From a virus, in the IMG/VR virus record IMGVR_UViG_3300032053_018318, positions 1-29,515 of that record: a stretch of 29,515 nucleotides of DNA. The stretch is one strand, 5' to 3'. The number at the start of each line of letters is the position of its first letter. Within the stretch, counting starts at the first letter, position 1. The translations under genes and the position numbers were made by a program. Below are positions 12,925-20,664 of the stretch, in pieces. The notes under the pieces were generated by a model that was not told the origin of the DNA, did not search any database, and saw nothing but the letters and a program-made list of their open reading frames with translations.

Positions 12925-15138
12925 ATGGCCGACACCTGGCAAAAATCCGGCATCGAGTACATCGTCAAGGACTCCACGGAGACCGGTACCGCCGCGGTTT
13001 TGCGGAGTCTACAGAGCATCGACAAAAATCTGCAGTCCGTCACGGGAAATCTGCAGTCCGTCACGGGAAAAATGAAGGGGGTGGCGGCGGAGAGCCGGGG
13101 CATTGGGGCGGAACTCAAAGCGGCCCTCGCGATCGGGGTGGGCTACCTGGGGATTTCCAAACTGGTCAGCGGCTATCAGGAAGTCTCCCGGTCGATTTCT
13201 GATACGGCCAAGGCGGCGGACATCCTCCAGATCTCGACGGAGAGTCTCAGCGGCCTCCGCTATGTGGCGGAGCAATCGGACGTCGCCGGCACGTCCCTCG
13301 ACGCGATGATGGTGAAGTTCACCGCGTTCGCGTCGCGAGCCGTGCAAGGCTCCGCCTCAGCGCGTTACGCGTTGCAGCAACTGGGTCTCAGTGGGGAGGA
13401 ATTGACGCGGATCCGGCCGGATGAAGCGCTGCTGAGATTGGCGGACGCTTTTCAAAAGGTCCGTGACCCGGCTGACCGGGTACGGCTGGCGCTGGAAATC
13501 TTCGGGCGTACCGGCACCGCCGGCACGCAGATGATCGAGATCCTCGCCCTGGGCAGCGCCGGGATCAAGACGATGACGGATCGTTTCCGGGCCCTGGGCG
13601 GGGAAGTGACGCGGGTGGACGTGGAAAAGGTCCGCCAGGCGAACGCCGCTCTCAAAGACGTCAAGACGATCCTGGGGGCGATTCGGAAGGAGATCGTGAT
13701 CCAGGTGGCGCCTTACGTCGCCGCCCTGGCGGGCGGTCTCGCGGACGCCGCGGCGGCCGGCGGCGGGTTTGGGGCGACGGTGACGAACGCGATGGAATCG
13801 GTCGCGGTGGCGGCGGCCACGGTGCTGGATATCCTCATTAAGATCGAGAACCTCAAGAACTCGGTGGCCCTCCACGCCTATGACGTCGCGTTCGAGAAAG
13901 ATGTTTTCGCGCAAACGAAAGAGATCTACGCGGGTCAGATGAAGCGGGAGGGAAAGAAGCCTTGGGGCATGTTCGATCGGGGCGGTGTCCTGTACCCGCC
14001 TCGCTGGTCCCAAGCCGAAGAAATCGTCCGCCGGGATTTGACGCCTGCCTACGAGGCGGGCCGCAGGCCGCTGGTTCAGGAAACGAATAACGCCGCCCAG
14101 GTCCAGACGTATTTTGGCCAACTCCGTCAACGGGCCCAGGGGCTGAGCGAACAGGCGGAGATCAAGACCCGGATCACGGAATATGGCCGGAATCCGGAGG
14201 CCGGCTCGAATCTGCCTTCATCGATGCCGACCGTGCAGGAGCTCCAAGACGCTGAGCAGGCGCTCGAAGACGAAGAGAAAGCGGTCGAGCGGGCGGCGAA
14301 TGGGATGCAGAGGCTGCGGGACCGGGTCGAGGACATGGACGCGGCGATCCAGACGGAGATCGAGGTGGTCCGCCGCGCCGGGGACGCGCACGGCAAGCTC
14401 GGCGAGATCGTGCGCTATGAGATGACGGTCCGGGCCGCCTACGGCGACGATCTGGACTTGGTGACGCGTAAGTTGGAGGAGCATCGCCGGCAATTGGAGT
14501 TGCTGGCCCGGGTGGATTTCTCGAACAAGTCGTTCGATGATCTCGGCCAGAGTCTGACGGACCTCGTGTTCGATTTCCAAAACGCCGCGAAGTACGCGGA
14601 GCAATTCTTCAACACCCTCGCCCGCCGGGCCGTAAATGAGATGATCATGCAGCCCTTCATGGCCGCCCTCAAGCCGGGGGTCGCTGCGTTATTCAGTGGC
14701 GGCGGCGGCATGACGAGTGAGGGAATGGCCACGGTGGCGAGATATCACGATGGCGGGACGGTGGGCGCCGTGCCGGAGACCCGGTATCTGCCGGTCGGGG
14801 CGGCGGACCGGTATCTGGCGTCGAATGAGAGGTTGATCGTGGCCCGGGTGGGTGAGGAGGTCCTGACGAAGCAGGAGTCCCGCCGGCGGCGGGTCTCGGT
14901 CTATCATGAGGGCGGCGTGGTCGGGGAAGGGGGTTCGAGCGTCGCGGCCTCGGGCAATGCGGGCCAGCCCTCGCAGGTCCAGGTGCGGATCAGCAACCCG
15001 CCGGGCAGTCCACTGGAGGCGACGGGGGCCCAGATCTCCTTCGATGGCCCCACGATGATCGTCGGCGTGATCCTCGACAACATCCGGCGGGGCGGCGCCA
15101 TGCGGGACCAGATCCGCATGACGGCGCGGGGAGGATAG
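12925..15138 (+). CDS. Tail tape measure protein
   Basis: A 737-residue protein that sets tail length and is ejected with the DNA. It is strongly helical with long Ala/Leu/Glu-rich stretches. The N-terminal third has the phage tape-measure pattern (SRSISDTAKAADILQISTES, then LSGLRYVAEQSDVAGTSLDA and ...RLALEIFGRTGTAGTQMIE). The middle contains a hydrophobic segment (VAPYVAALAGGLADAAAAGGG). A coiled coil spans about 430-530. The C-terminus has YHDGGTVG and YHEGGVVGEGG, the His-x-Gly-Gly motifs typical of tape-measure ends. At roughly 1.5 angstrom per residue this predicts a tail near 110 nm. Residues about 35-48 come from a perfect 21-bp direct repeat. Confidence 0.94.
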   Translation: MADTWQKSGIEYIVKDSTETGTAAVLRSLQSIDKNLQSVTGNLQSVTGKMKGVAAESRGIGAELKAALAIGVGYLGISKLVSGYQEVSRSISDTAKAADILQISTESLSGLRYVAEQSDVAGTSLDAMMVKFTAFASRAVQGSASARYALQQLGLSGEELTRIRPDEALLRLADAFQKVRDPADRVRLALEIFGRTGTAGTQMIEILALGSAGIKTMTDRFRALGGEVTRVDVEKVRQANAALKDVKTILGAIRKEIVIQVAPYVAALAGGLADAAAAGGGFGATVTNAMESVAVAAATVLDILIKIENLKNSVALHAYDVAFEKDVFAQTKEIYAGQMKREGKKPWGMFDRGGVLYPPRWSQAEEIVRRDLTPAYEAGRRPLVQETNNAAQVQTYFGQLRQRAQGLSEQAEIKTRITEYGRNPEAGSNLPSSMPTVQELQDAEQALEDEEKAVERAANGMQRLRDRVEDMDAAIQTEIEVVRRAGDAHGKLGEIVRYEMTVRAAYGDDLDLVTRKLEEHRRQLELLARVDFSNKSFDDLGQSLTDLVFDFQNAAKYAEQFFNTLARRAVNEMIMQPFMAALKPGVAALFSGGGGMTSEGMATVARYHDGGTVGAVPETRYLPVGAADRYLASNERLIVARVGEEVLTKQESRRRRVSVYHEGGVVGEGGSSVAASGNAGQPSQVQVRISNPPGSPLEATGAQISFDGPTMIVGVILDNIRRGGAMRDQIRMTARGG
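13027..13068 (+). repeat. Perfect 21-bp direct repeat in the tape-measure gene
   Basis: Two adjacent identical 21-base units (13027-13047 and 13048-13068) encode NLQSVTG twice. Because 21 is three times seven, it could descend from the same kind of spacer as the heptamer tracts, but it is also simply a coding duplication. Confidence 0.85.
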
Positions 15139-15140
15139 GG

Positions 15141-16157
15141 ATGTCCACTTTGCGCGAAAATTGGATCTATGATGGCGCCGCTTATACGGAAGTCGGAGGA
15201 ACGGACTGGCGGGCGCAAAGCTTCCTATGTGGCTATGCGACGCCCTGGCAGGCCTATCAAGTGACATCGATCCAATTGCGGGGCTATGCGTATCAATCTT
15301 CGGGTGATTTTACAGTAGGGATTTATTCGTCCGTGTCGGGAAAACCGGGCTCTTTATTGATTTCCAAAACGGTGTCCAAATCCTCTCTGCCTTCCGGTTC
15401 TTCCAATTGGTTTGAAATCACGTTTGACGATCCCTATCTGTTAACGTTGAACTCCGTTTATCATATCGTCTCCTCGGCCAGTAGTGGAACGGTACGCCTG
15501 CAAGATCAAAATGGTTACAGTGGCGGGTCCTTTGCCTATTCCTCGGATGGAGGAAGTTCTTGGACTGTCAGCGGCACAATTGATATGGTATTTGCAGTTT
15601 GGGGTATCGAGCCGTTTTCATCCTCCTCCAGCTCCAGTAGTTCCTCTTTTTCTTCGTCCAGCTCCTCTTCCTCCTCCAGTCTCAGCAGTTCCTCCTCTTC
15701 GAGTTCGCTGTCCTCCAGTTCGAGTTCGCTATCCTCCAGTTCGAGCAGCAGTTTCAGCGTGGATTTCCCGGTCTTGACCCGGGCCTCCGCCCGCGGTTTT
15801 CCGGCGGAGTTCGTGATCGATCCGGGCGTGGTCACGGCCGCGCTGGGGATCGGCCGGCCCCGGGTGCGCCGGGAATTTCAGGATGCGTTTCGCGGCTGGC
15901 GGGACCAGCGGACGAATTGCAGCGCCGCCGATTACGCCGCCTTCGAGATCTTCTATCGGGAGACCGTTCAACGTAGCGTCCGGCCCTTCCGCTGGCGCAA
16001 TCCCCGCACGCGGGAGCGGGTCGTGGTGCGGTTTTGGTTTCGGGAGCCGCCCCGCTGGCAGCGGGTGGCGGAGCATCAGGTCGAATGGACCGTGGATTTC
16101 ACGCTGGCCGAATGCGCCGGGGCGACGGGGGTTGGGTATGGAGGAGCGGACGCGTGA
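15141..16157 (+). CDS. M-like minor tail protein with N-terminal sandwich domain and poly-Ser linker (copy 1)
   Basis: Three parts are visible in 338 residues. Residues 1-159 look like an all-beta sandwich (WRAQSF, VTSIQLRGYAY, FTVGIYSSVSGKPGS, and SSDGGSSWT near the end), a fold often used for carbohydrate or surface binding. Residues 160-206 are an almost pure Ser linker (15618-15758) with a few Leu and Phe. Residues 207-338 are a compact tail domain containing DYAAFEIFYRETVQRSVRPF, then ERVVVRFWF and a closing VEWTVDFTLAEC. This end resembles lambda gpM or DUF2460 tail proteins, and it directly follows the tape measure, as gpM does. The N-terminal domain is visibly less G+C-rich than its surroundings. 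GAGG precedes the ATG. Function of the sandwich domain is unknown. Confidence 0.66.
   Translation: MSTLRENWIYDGAAYTEVGGTDWRAQSFLCGYATPWQAYQVTSIQLRGYAYQSSGDFTVGIYSSVSGKPGSLLISKTVSKSSLPSGSSNWFEITFDDPYLLTLNSVYHIVSSASSGTVRLQDQNGYSGGSFAYSSDGGSSWTVSGTIDMVFAVWGIEPFSSSSSSSSSSFSSSSSSSSSSLSSSSSSSSLSSSSSSLSSSSSSSFSVDFPVLTRASARGFPAEFVIDPGVVTAALGIGRPRVRREFQDAFRGWRDQRTNCSAADYAAFEIFYRETVQRSVRPFRWRNPRTRERVVVRFWFREPPRWQRVAEHQVEWTVDFTLAECAGATGVGYGGADA
15618..15758 (+). other. Poly-Ser linker tract, 47 codons
   Basis: Nearly every codon is Ser, but TCA, TCC, TCT, TCG, AGC and AGT are mixed rather than repeated, with scattered Leu and Phe. The mix suggests selection for the protein linker rather than mere DNA slippage. 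Confidence 0.95.
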
Positions 16158-16178
16158 AATATGACCTTAGAAGTGGGA

Positions 16179-16196
16179 GGCGGGCCGTGGCCCGCC
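16179..16196 (+). repeat. GC-rich short palindrome (REP-like)
   Basis: GGCGGGCC-GT-GGCCCGCC is an 8-bp perfect inverted repeat lying in the gap between two tail genes. It looks like an intergenic repeat palindrome of the type seen in bacterial chromosomes. No T run follows. Confidence 0.6.
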
Positions 16197-16205
16197 GGAC
16201 TCTTG

Positions 16206-16240
16206 AAATCAACAAACGACAATCAGAAATCAAAAATGCC
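16206..16240 (+). repeat. Heptamer-period spacer abutting the L-like start codon
   Basis: Five 7-base units (AAATCAA, CAAACGA, CAATCAG, AAATCAA, AAATGCC) run without a break up to the ATG at 16241. This is the clearest case of the spacer ending precisely on a start codon. Confidence 0.8.
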
Positions 16241-17086
16241 ATGAAACAGATCCCGGATCTCATCCTGCGGCGGCTGAAGGAGTTGGAGACGTCCGAGCCG
16301 TTCATCTCGCTCTTGGACGTCGCGCTCAATGACCTGGCCGATACGCACATCCGCCTGGCCCGCGACACCCGCCTGATCACGTTCGGCGGGGTCGACTACG
16401 TGCCCGCCGCCTTCGACCTGCAGGTTCTGGGCGTGACCAAGCGGGAGGGGATTCCGCAGTTCGATCTGGCGATCAGCGACGTGGAAGATCGTTTGCGGCC
16501 GGCGTTGTATACGTCGAACTATTTCCAGGGCGCGACCCTGACGATTGCCGTCGTCATGCCGGACGCCCTCTCGCTCGATTACCAGGATCTAGTGACGGAG
16601 TACAGCATTCTCAAGGCGCGCCCGCGGGCCGAATGGGTGTACCTGACGATCGGGGGTCCGGACCTGCTGCGTAAGCGTTTTCCCTGGGGCCGGTTCTTCG
16701 CGGACCTGTGCGAGTACCGGTTCGGGGACGATCCCCGTTGCCCCTATGTCCCCTCGAATATCGTCGCGGTGGACCACTCCGGCTCGGGGCCCGTGACGGT
16801 GACGGTGACGGACCATCCCTTCGAGACCGGGGACGAGGTGACGCTGGCGGGCGGGGCGGGCCTGACGCCGCCCTTGGCGGGCACGTTCGTGGTCACGGAC
16901 ATCGGGGATGACGCGTTCACGCTGGACGATACGAGCGGCGATGATTACACGGGCACGTACTCCGAGAGCGGCACGGCCGCCTTCACGATCTGCGAGCGGA
17001 ACCTGGACGCCTGCCGCAAGCGGGCGGCGACGCTGCATTTCTGGGGCTGCGTGGGTCTCCGCAACCGGGTGTCCCGTTTGGCTTGA
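16241..17086 (+). CDS. Minor tail protein L-like (iron-sulphur type) with an inserted beta module
   Basis: A 281-residue protein with the gpL pattern: an N-terminal beta domain (LITFGGVDYVPAAFDL, then GIPQFDLAISDVEDRL), and a C-terminal part with Cys157 and Cys167 (LCEYRFGDDPRCPY) and Cys251 and Cys258 (ICERNLDACRKRA). In lambda gpL four such cysteines bind an Fe-S cluster at the tail tip. Between the two cysteine pairs a module of about 78 residues is inserted (171-248: IVAVDHSGSGPVTVTVTDHP...), resembling the small FCCH-like beta modules of phage tail proteins. Lambda gpL is about 232 residues, so the insert explains the extra length. ATG 16241 follows the heptamer spacer. The stop overlaps the upstream end of the next reading frame. 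Confidence 0.8.
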   Translation: MKQIPDLILRRLKELETSEPFISLLDVALNDLADTHIRLARDTRLITFGGVDYVPAAFDLQVLGVTKREGIPQFDLAISDVEDRLRPALYTSNYFQGATLTIAVVMPDALSLDYQDLVTEYSILKARPRAEWVYLTIGGPDLLRKRFPWGRFFADLCEYRFGDDPRCPYVPSNIVAVDHSGSGPVTVTVTDHPFETGDEVTLAGGAGLTPPLAGTFVVTDIGDDAFTLDDTSGDDYTGTYSESGTAAFTICERNLDACRKRAATLHFWGCVGLRNRVSRLA

Positions 17087-17088
17087 AA

Positions 17089-20000
17089 ATGATACATCAA
17101 ACGTCAAACGTCAAACGTCAAACTTCCGGCAATTGCTGGCGGCTCGTGCAGGAGACGCGGCGGGCGGCCGGATTGCCGATGCCGGATCAGGCCACGTGGC
17201 TGACGGCCCTGGTTCGCAACTCGGCCCCGGCGGTCCGGTTCGTCCGTCTCGCCGCCCCGCAGCTCTACGCCATCGTCGCGCTCAAAACCGGGGAATACGT
17301 CACGCATCTCGGCGTCGTGCTGTCCCCGCGGGAGTTTCTCCATGACGGCGGCGCCGGGCCCCAGGTGGAACGGATCGAAGTGTGGATCCCCCGGATCGAG
17401 GGTTTCTACGAGTTCGGCGATTGGCCGCTCCCGCCTGCTGGGTATCCGATCGCGGCGGTGGGGGCGCCGGGGTCCCTGGTGATCCTCACGAATCCTCTGA
17501 CCGGCGCCTGCCGCACGGCGTGGGGGGATGCCCAGGGCGGCAGTGTGGCCCAGTGGCTGGCCCGGGAGGATGTGCCGGCGGGGGCGGTCTGTCTCTTGAA
17601 TGGGACGCCGTTGTCTCCCGAACATTGGTCCTATCGGCCCGGTCCCCGGGATCGGCTGCAGGTCCTGATCCCGATCGGCAACAATAATCAGATGCTGGGC
17701 ATCATGCTGATGGTGATGCTGGCCGTAGTCTCTTATGGCGTCGGGGCCTACGTCGGCGGGGCCGCCGGCCTAGGGATGGGCGCGGGCTGGGGGGCGGCGG
17801 CCAGTGCCGGAATCATGATCGGTGGCTCGCTGCTGCTCAATGCCCTGCTCGCCCCCGGCGTCCCGGATACCACCAAAGACGAAGTGAAATCGCAATGGGG
17901 CGAGCAGACGGTCCAGGCCCAGGGGGGGGCGGTCCCCAAAATCTATGGGGACGTCCGAGTCCACGGCAACATCATCGCCCACTACAGCGAGCAACTCGGG
18001 GTGGAAGTGCACGGCGGCTTCCTAGCGCGCATGCCGGAGGAACATATCCGCAACGTCCTGGTGTGTTTCGGTGAAGATCCGGTGGAAGGTTTCGACGAGT
18101 CGTCACTGCGGATCAACGATGTGGCGATTGCGGAGCTGCCCGGCGTGGCGGTCGAATACCGGCGGGGACTCCTCGATCAGACGGCGACGAGTAAATTCGC
18201 CACGGAGACCCCGATCGAGTTCTTTGCCGGATACGTGCTCGACTATGAGACGAACACCCGGACGTACACCCTGCCGGGCGTCGGCTATGATGACGCCGAG
18301 GTGACGGTTCTATTCACGAATGGTTTATGGTCGCTGGATCAAAAAAAAGGAACGATGAAATGGCAGGTTTCCACCCTCAAGGTCGAGGCGGGGGACGCGT
18401 TGACGGATACCTGGCAAACCATTCTGTATCGGACGGAGACTCACAACAACACCAACCCCGTGCGCTTCAATTACCGCGCCAGCGGCTGGGTGTACCCCGG
18501 ATTACCGGGGAAACAACACTATATAGGCGGTGCGATTTTCACGATCACGCGGGCGATGCAGCCCCGTTTTCGGGTTACGCGGATCGATCCGGCCTATCAG
18601 GGGATCAGTTGGGGCGGCGACTGCATGATCGCGGAGGTCCGGGGGATCTTGAATGAGGTCTTCGAGCATCCCGGCAAGGTCCTGTTGCAGATCAGCGCCC
18701 TGCCCTCGAAGATGCTCTCCGGCTCCCTCGACGTCAGCATCGTGGTGAACGGTTCCATCCTGCAGCGGTGGGACGGCGCCGCCTGGGTGCTGGACGCGGT
18801 CAAGTCGCGAAACCCGGCCTGGATCGATTATGACATCCTGACCTATCCCCTGATCAGCGGCGATGGCGATGGAACGCCCTACGCCGTCGCGAAGTACCGG
18901 GGCGTCGATCCCGCCGACCTCGATGTGGCGGGTTTCCTGGCGACGGAGACGCTGGCGGATGGTCAAGTCCCCGACGGCCAGGGCGGCGCTGGGCTGGAGA
19001 ATCGGATCGAGATCGGTACGGTCTTCGGGGAGACGAGCAACGCCTACGACGCGGTCCGGCGGATCGGCGTGACGGGCCGGGCGGGTCTCGATCTGCGGGG
19101 CAATCGGGTAGGACTCTGGTGTGACCGGGCCCGCGTGCCGGTGGGCCTGTTCGGCGACGGCAATTGGCTCAAGGACTCCTGGGAGCCGGACCCGATCCCG
19201 CAGGCGGACCGGGCGGCGGAACTGGAGATCGTCTATTATGACCGGGACAACGGGGACGAGCAGACGCCGATCTTAGTGCCGGATCTGGACATCGACACGA
19301 CGAATCGCTCCTCGATCGATTGCGCGTGCACCCGGCGGCGGAGCGAGGCCTGGCGGACGGGCCGGTACAACCTCGCCCGCAATCGCCTGCTGGATCTCGC
19401 GGGCAAGTTCTCGACGGATATTGACGGGATCATTTACGAGCCGGGCGACGTGCTGTACCTCCAGTTGCCGGGCCGGTCCTGGGGCGGACGCCTGGCGGCG
19501 GTGGATTCCGGCGCGGGTACGGTCACCCTGGATCAAGACGTCCAGACGTCCGCGAATGACGTTCTGATCGTCCAGGTCCGCGATTCGGTGACGGGCGTCC
19601 AGGCGGCCGGATATCGGATCGTGGCCTCGCGCGCCGGGCGCGTGGTGACGTTCAGCGGCGCCTGGGTTTTCCCGGCGGGCGTGACGGCGGCGGCGGCCCC
19701 GGACGATCCGTACCTATTCGGCCCGGCCGCCATCCTGGCGGACACCTTCGAGGTCCTGGAGGTCCGGCCGCAGGCGCATCTGCAATTCGAGTTCTCCGTC
19801 CTGCGTTACGCGGGCGGCGTCTATACGGTCGATGACGAGGAGTCGGGCCTGTCGATCGATTCCGGCTTGGCGGTAGATCCTATCCCGGCCGGGCCGCCGC
19901 GGCCCCCGACGGCGGCGGCCATCGCGGGCTATTTGCCGCCCGGAATCCAGACTTCAGGACGGGCCCCGGAAATCGAAATCCTCGGACTCGACGTAACGGG

Positions 20001-20664
20001 CGACGCCGCCACGACGATCTATTGGGACGCGGGGCTGATCACGATTGGCGCCTCGGAATATGAGATCGCCGCCGGGTCCACGACGGATGAATACGTATGG
20101 TTCGATCCGGGGGCTCCGGACCCTCTGACCCTGAAGACCGGCGCGGTTTGGGGTGGCGCCGGCACGTACAAGATGTTCGCCAACCAGGCCGGGCGGCCCG
20201 ATCCATTCTATGCGCCGTTGGCGGCGCTGGGGATCGAGATTTCGGGTCTGGGCGTGACGGGGGACGGCGACGATACGATCGATTGGCTGGCGGGGCAGAT
20301 TTCCTATCGCGGGCACGATTATTCGATCGGCGCGGGGTCCACGACGGATAAATACGTCTGGTTCGATCCGGAGGCCGCCGATCCTTTGACGCTGAAGACC
20401 GGCGCCGCGTGGCCGGAGGACCCGGATATCTACAAGATGTTCATCAATACGGCCGGCGCGGCGACGGGACTCTACGGCCAGGCCTCGGCCACGGAGCCGG
20501 TGACCGTGGTAGACAGCACGTCGCTCGATCTGACGGTCGCCGGTCAGCAGATCAGCGGGACCGTACTGCCGGGCGGCGGGTTTATCGACGTGACGTTCGA
20601 CGGCGGGACCTCGAACGTAGGGCTGGACACGGATTTCAGTTTCGATGCGGGGTATAGTCTATGA
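17089..20664 (+). CDS. Giant tail-tip hub: NlpC/P60 peptidase (K), I-like and J-like parts in one chain
   Basis: One 1191-residue product replaces lambda K, I and J. Residues 1-110 look like a K-type NlpC/P60 cell-wall peptidase: Cys16 in GNCWRLVQETRR, His73 in THLGVVL and His85 in FLHDGG as the probable triad. Residues about 145-196 match the ubiquitin-like part of gpI (SVAQWLAREDVP, LLNGTPLSPEHW), followed by a Gly/Ala-rich hydrophobic stretch (201-255). From about 280 (GGAVPKIYGDVRVHGN) the J hub begins, with domains typical of the central tail tip through about residue 940. The C-terminus has two tandem repeats (19969-20190 and 20230-20457) and a beta-rich end. A TTG at 17083 is also in frame. 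The start region is a heptamer tract, so the exact N-terminus is uncertain. Stop overlaps the fibre gene start (ATGA). Confidence 0.83.
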   Translation: MIHQTSNVKRQTSGNCWRLVQETRRAAGLPMPDQATWLTALVRNSAPAVRFVRLAAPQLYAIVALKTGEYVTHLGVVLSPREFLHDGGAGPQVERIEVWIPRIEGFYEFGDWPLPPAGYPIAAVGAPGSLVILTNPLTGACRTAWGDAQGGSVAQWLAREDVPAGAVCLLNGTPLSPEHWSYRPGPRDRLQVLIPIGNNNQMLGIMLMVMLAVVSYGVGAYVGGAAGLGMGAGWGAAASAGIMIGGSLLLNALLAPGVPDTTKDEVKSQWGEQTVQAQGGAVPKIYGDVRVHGNIIAHYSEQLGVEVHGGFLARMPEEHIRNVLVCFGEDPVEGFDESSLRINDVAIAELPGVAVEYRRGLLDQTATSKFATETPIEFFAGYVLDYETNTRTYTLPGVGYDDAEVTVLFTNGLWSLDQKKGTMKWQVSTLKVEAGDALTDTWQTILYRTETHNNTNPVRFNYRASGWVYPGLPGKQHYIGGAIFTITRAMQPRFRVTRIDPAYQGISWGGDCMIAEVRGILNEVFEHPGKVLLQISALPSKMLSGSLDVSIVVNGSILQRWDGAAWVLDAVKSRNPAWIDYDILTYPLISGDGDGTPYAVAKYRGVDPADLDVAGFLATETLADGQVPDGQGGAGLENRIEIGTVFGETSNAYDAVRRIGVTGRAGLDLRGNRVGLWCDRARVPVGLFGDGNWLKDSWEPDPIPQADRAAELEIVYYDRDNGDEQTPILVPDLDIDTTNRSSIDCACTRRRSEAWRTGRYNLARNRLLDLAGKFSTDIDGIIYEPGDVLYLQLPGRSWGGRLAAVDSGAGTVTLDQDVQTSANDVLIVQVRDSVTGVQAAGYRIVASRAGRVVTFSGAWVFPAGVTAAAAPDDPYLFGPAAILADTFEVLEVRPQAHLQFEFSVLRYAGGVYTVDDEESGLSIDSGLAVDPIPAGPPRPPTAAAIAGYLPPGIQTSGRAPEIEILGLDVTGDAATTIYWDAGLITIGASEYEIAAGSTTDEYVWFDPGAPDPLTLKTGAVWGGAGTYKMFANQAGRPDPFYAPLAALGIEISGLGVTGDGDDTIDWLAGQISYRGHDYSIGAGSTTDKYVWFDPEAADPLTLKTGAAWPEDPDIYKMFINTAGAATGLYGQASATEPVTVVDSTSLDLTVAGQQISGTVLPGGGFIDVTFDGGTSNVGLDTDFSFDAGYSL
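17098..17125 (+). repeat. Heptamer tandem repeat at the start of the hub gene
   Basis: CAAACGT occurs three times followed by CAAACTT, in perfect 7-base steps. It is translated as the N-terminal linker just before the catalytic-Cys motif of the peptidase. Confidence 0.9.
19969..20457 (+). repeat. Two tandem protein repeats at the hub C-terminus
   Basis: Two units start 261 bases (87 residues) apart. Both contain EI.GL.VTGD, AGSTTD.YVWFDP, DPLTLKTGA and a KMF.N.AG ending. They may be surface-exposed binding modules at the tail tip. Confidence 0.85.

Noticed and set aside
16161-16244. 27-codon ORF in the gap before the L-like gene
   Set aside because: It runs through the palindrome and the heptamer spacer, has no ribosome site and no recognisable sequence.
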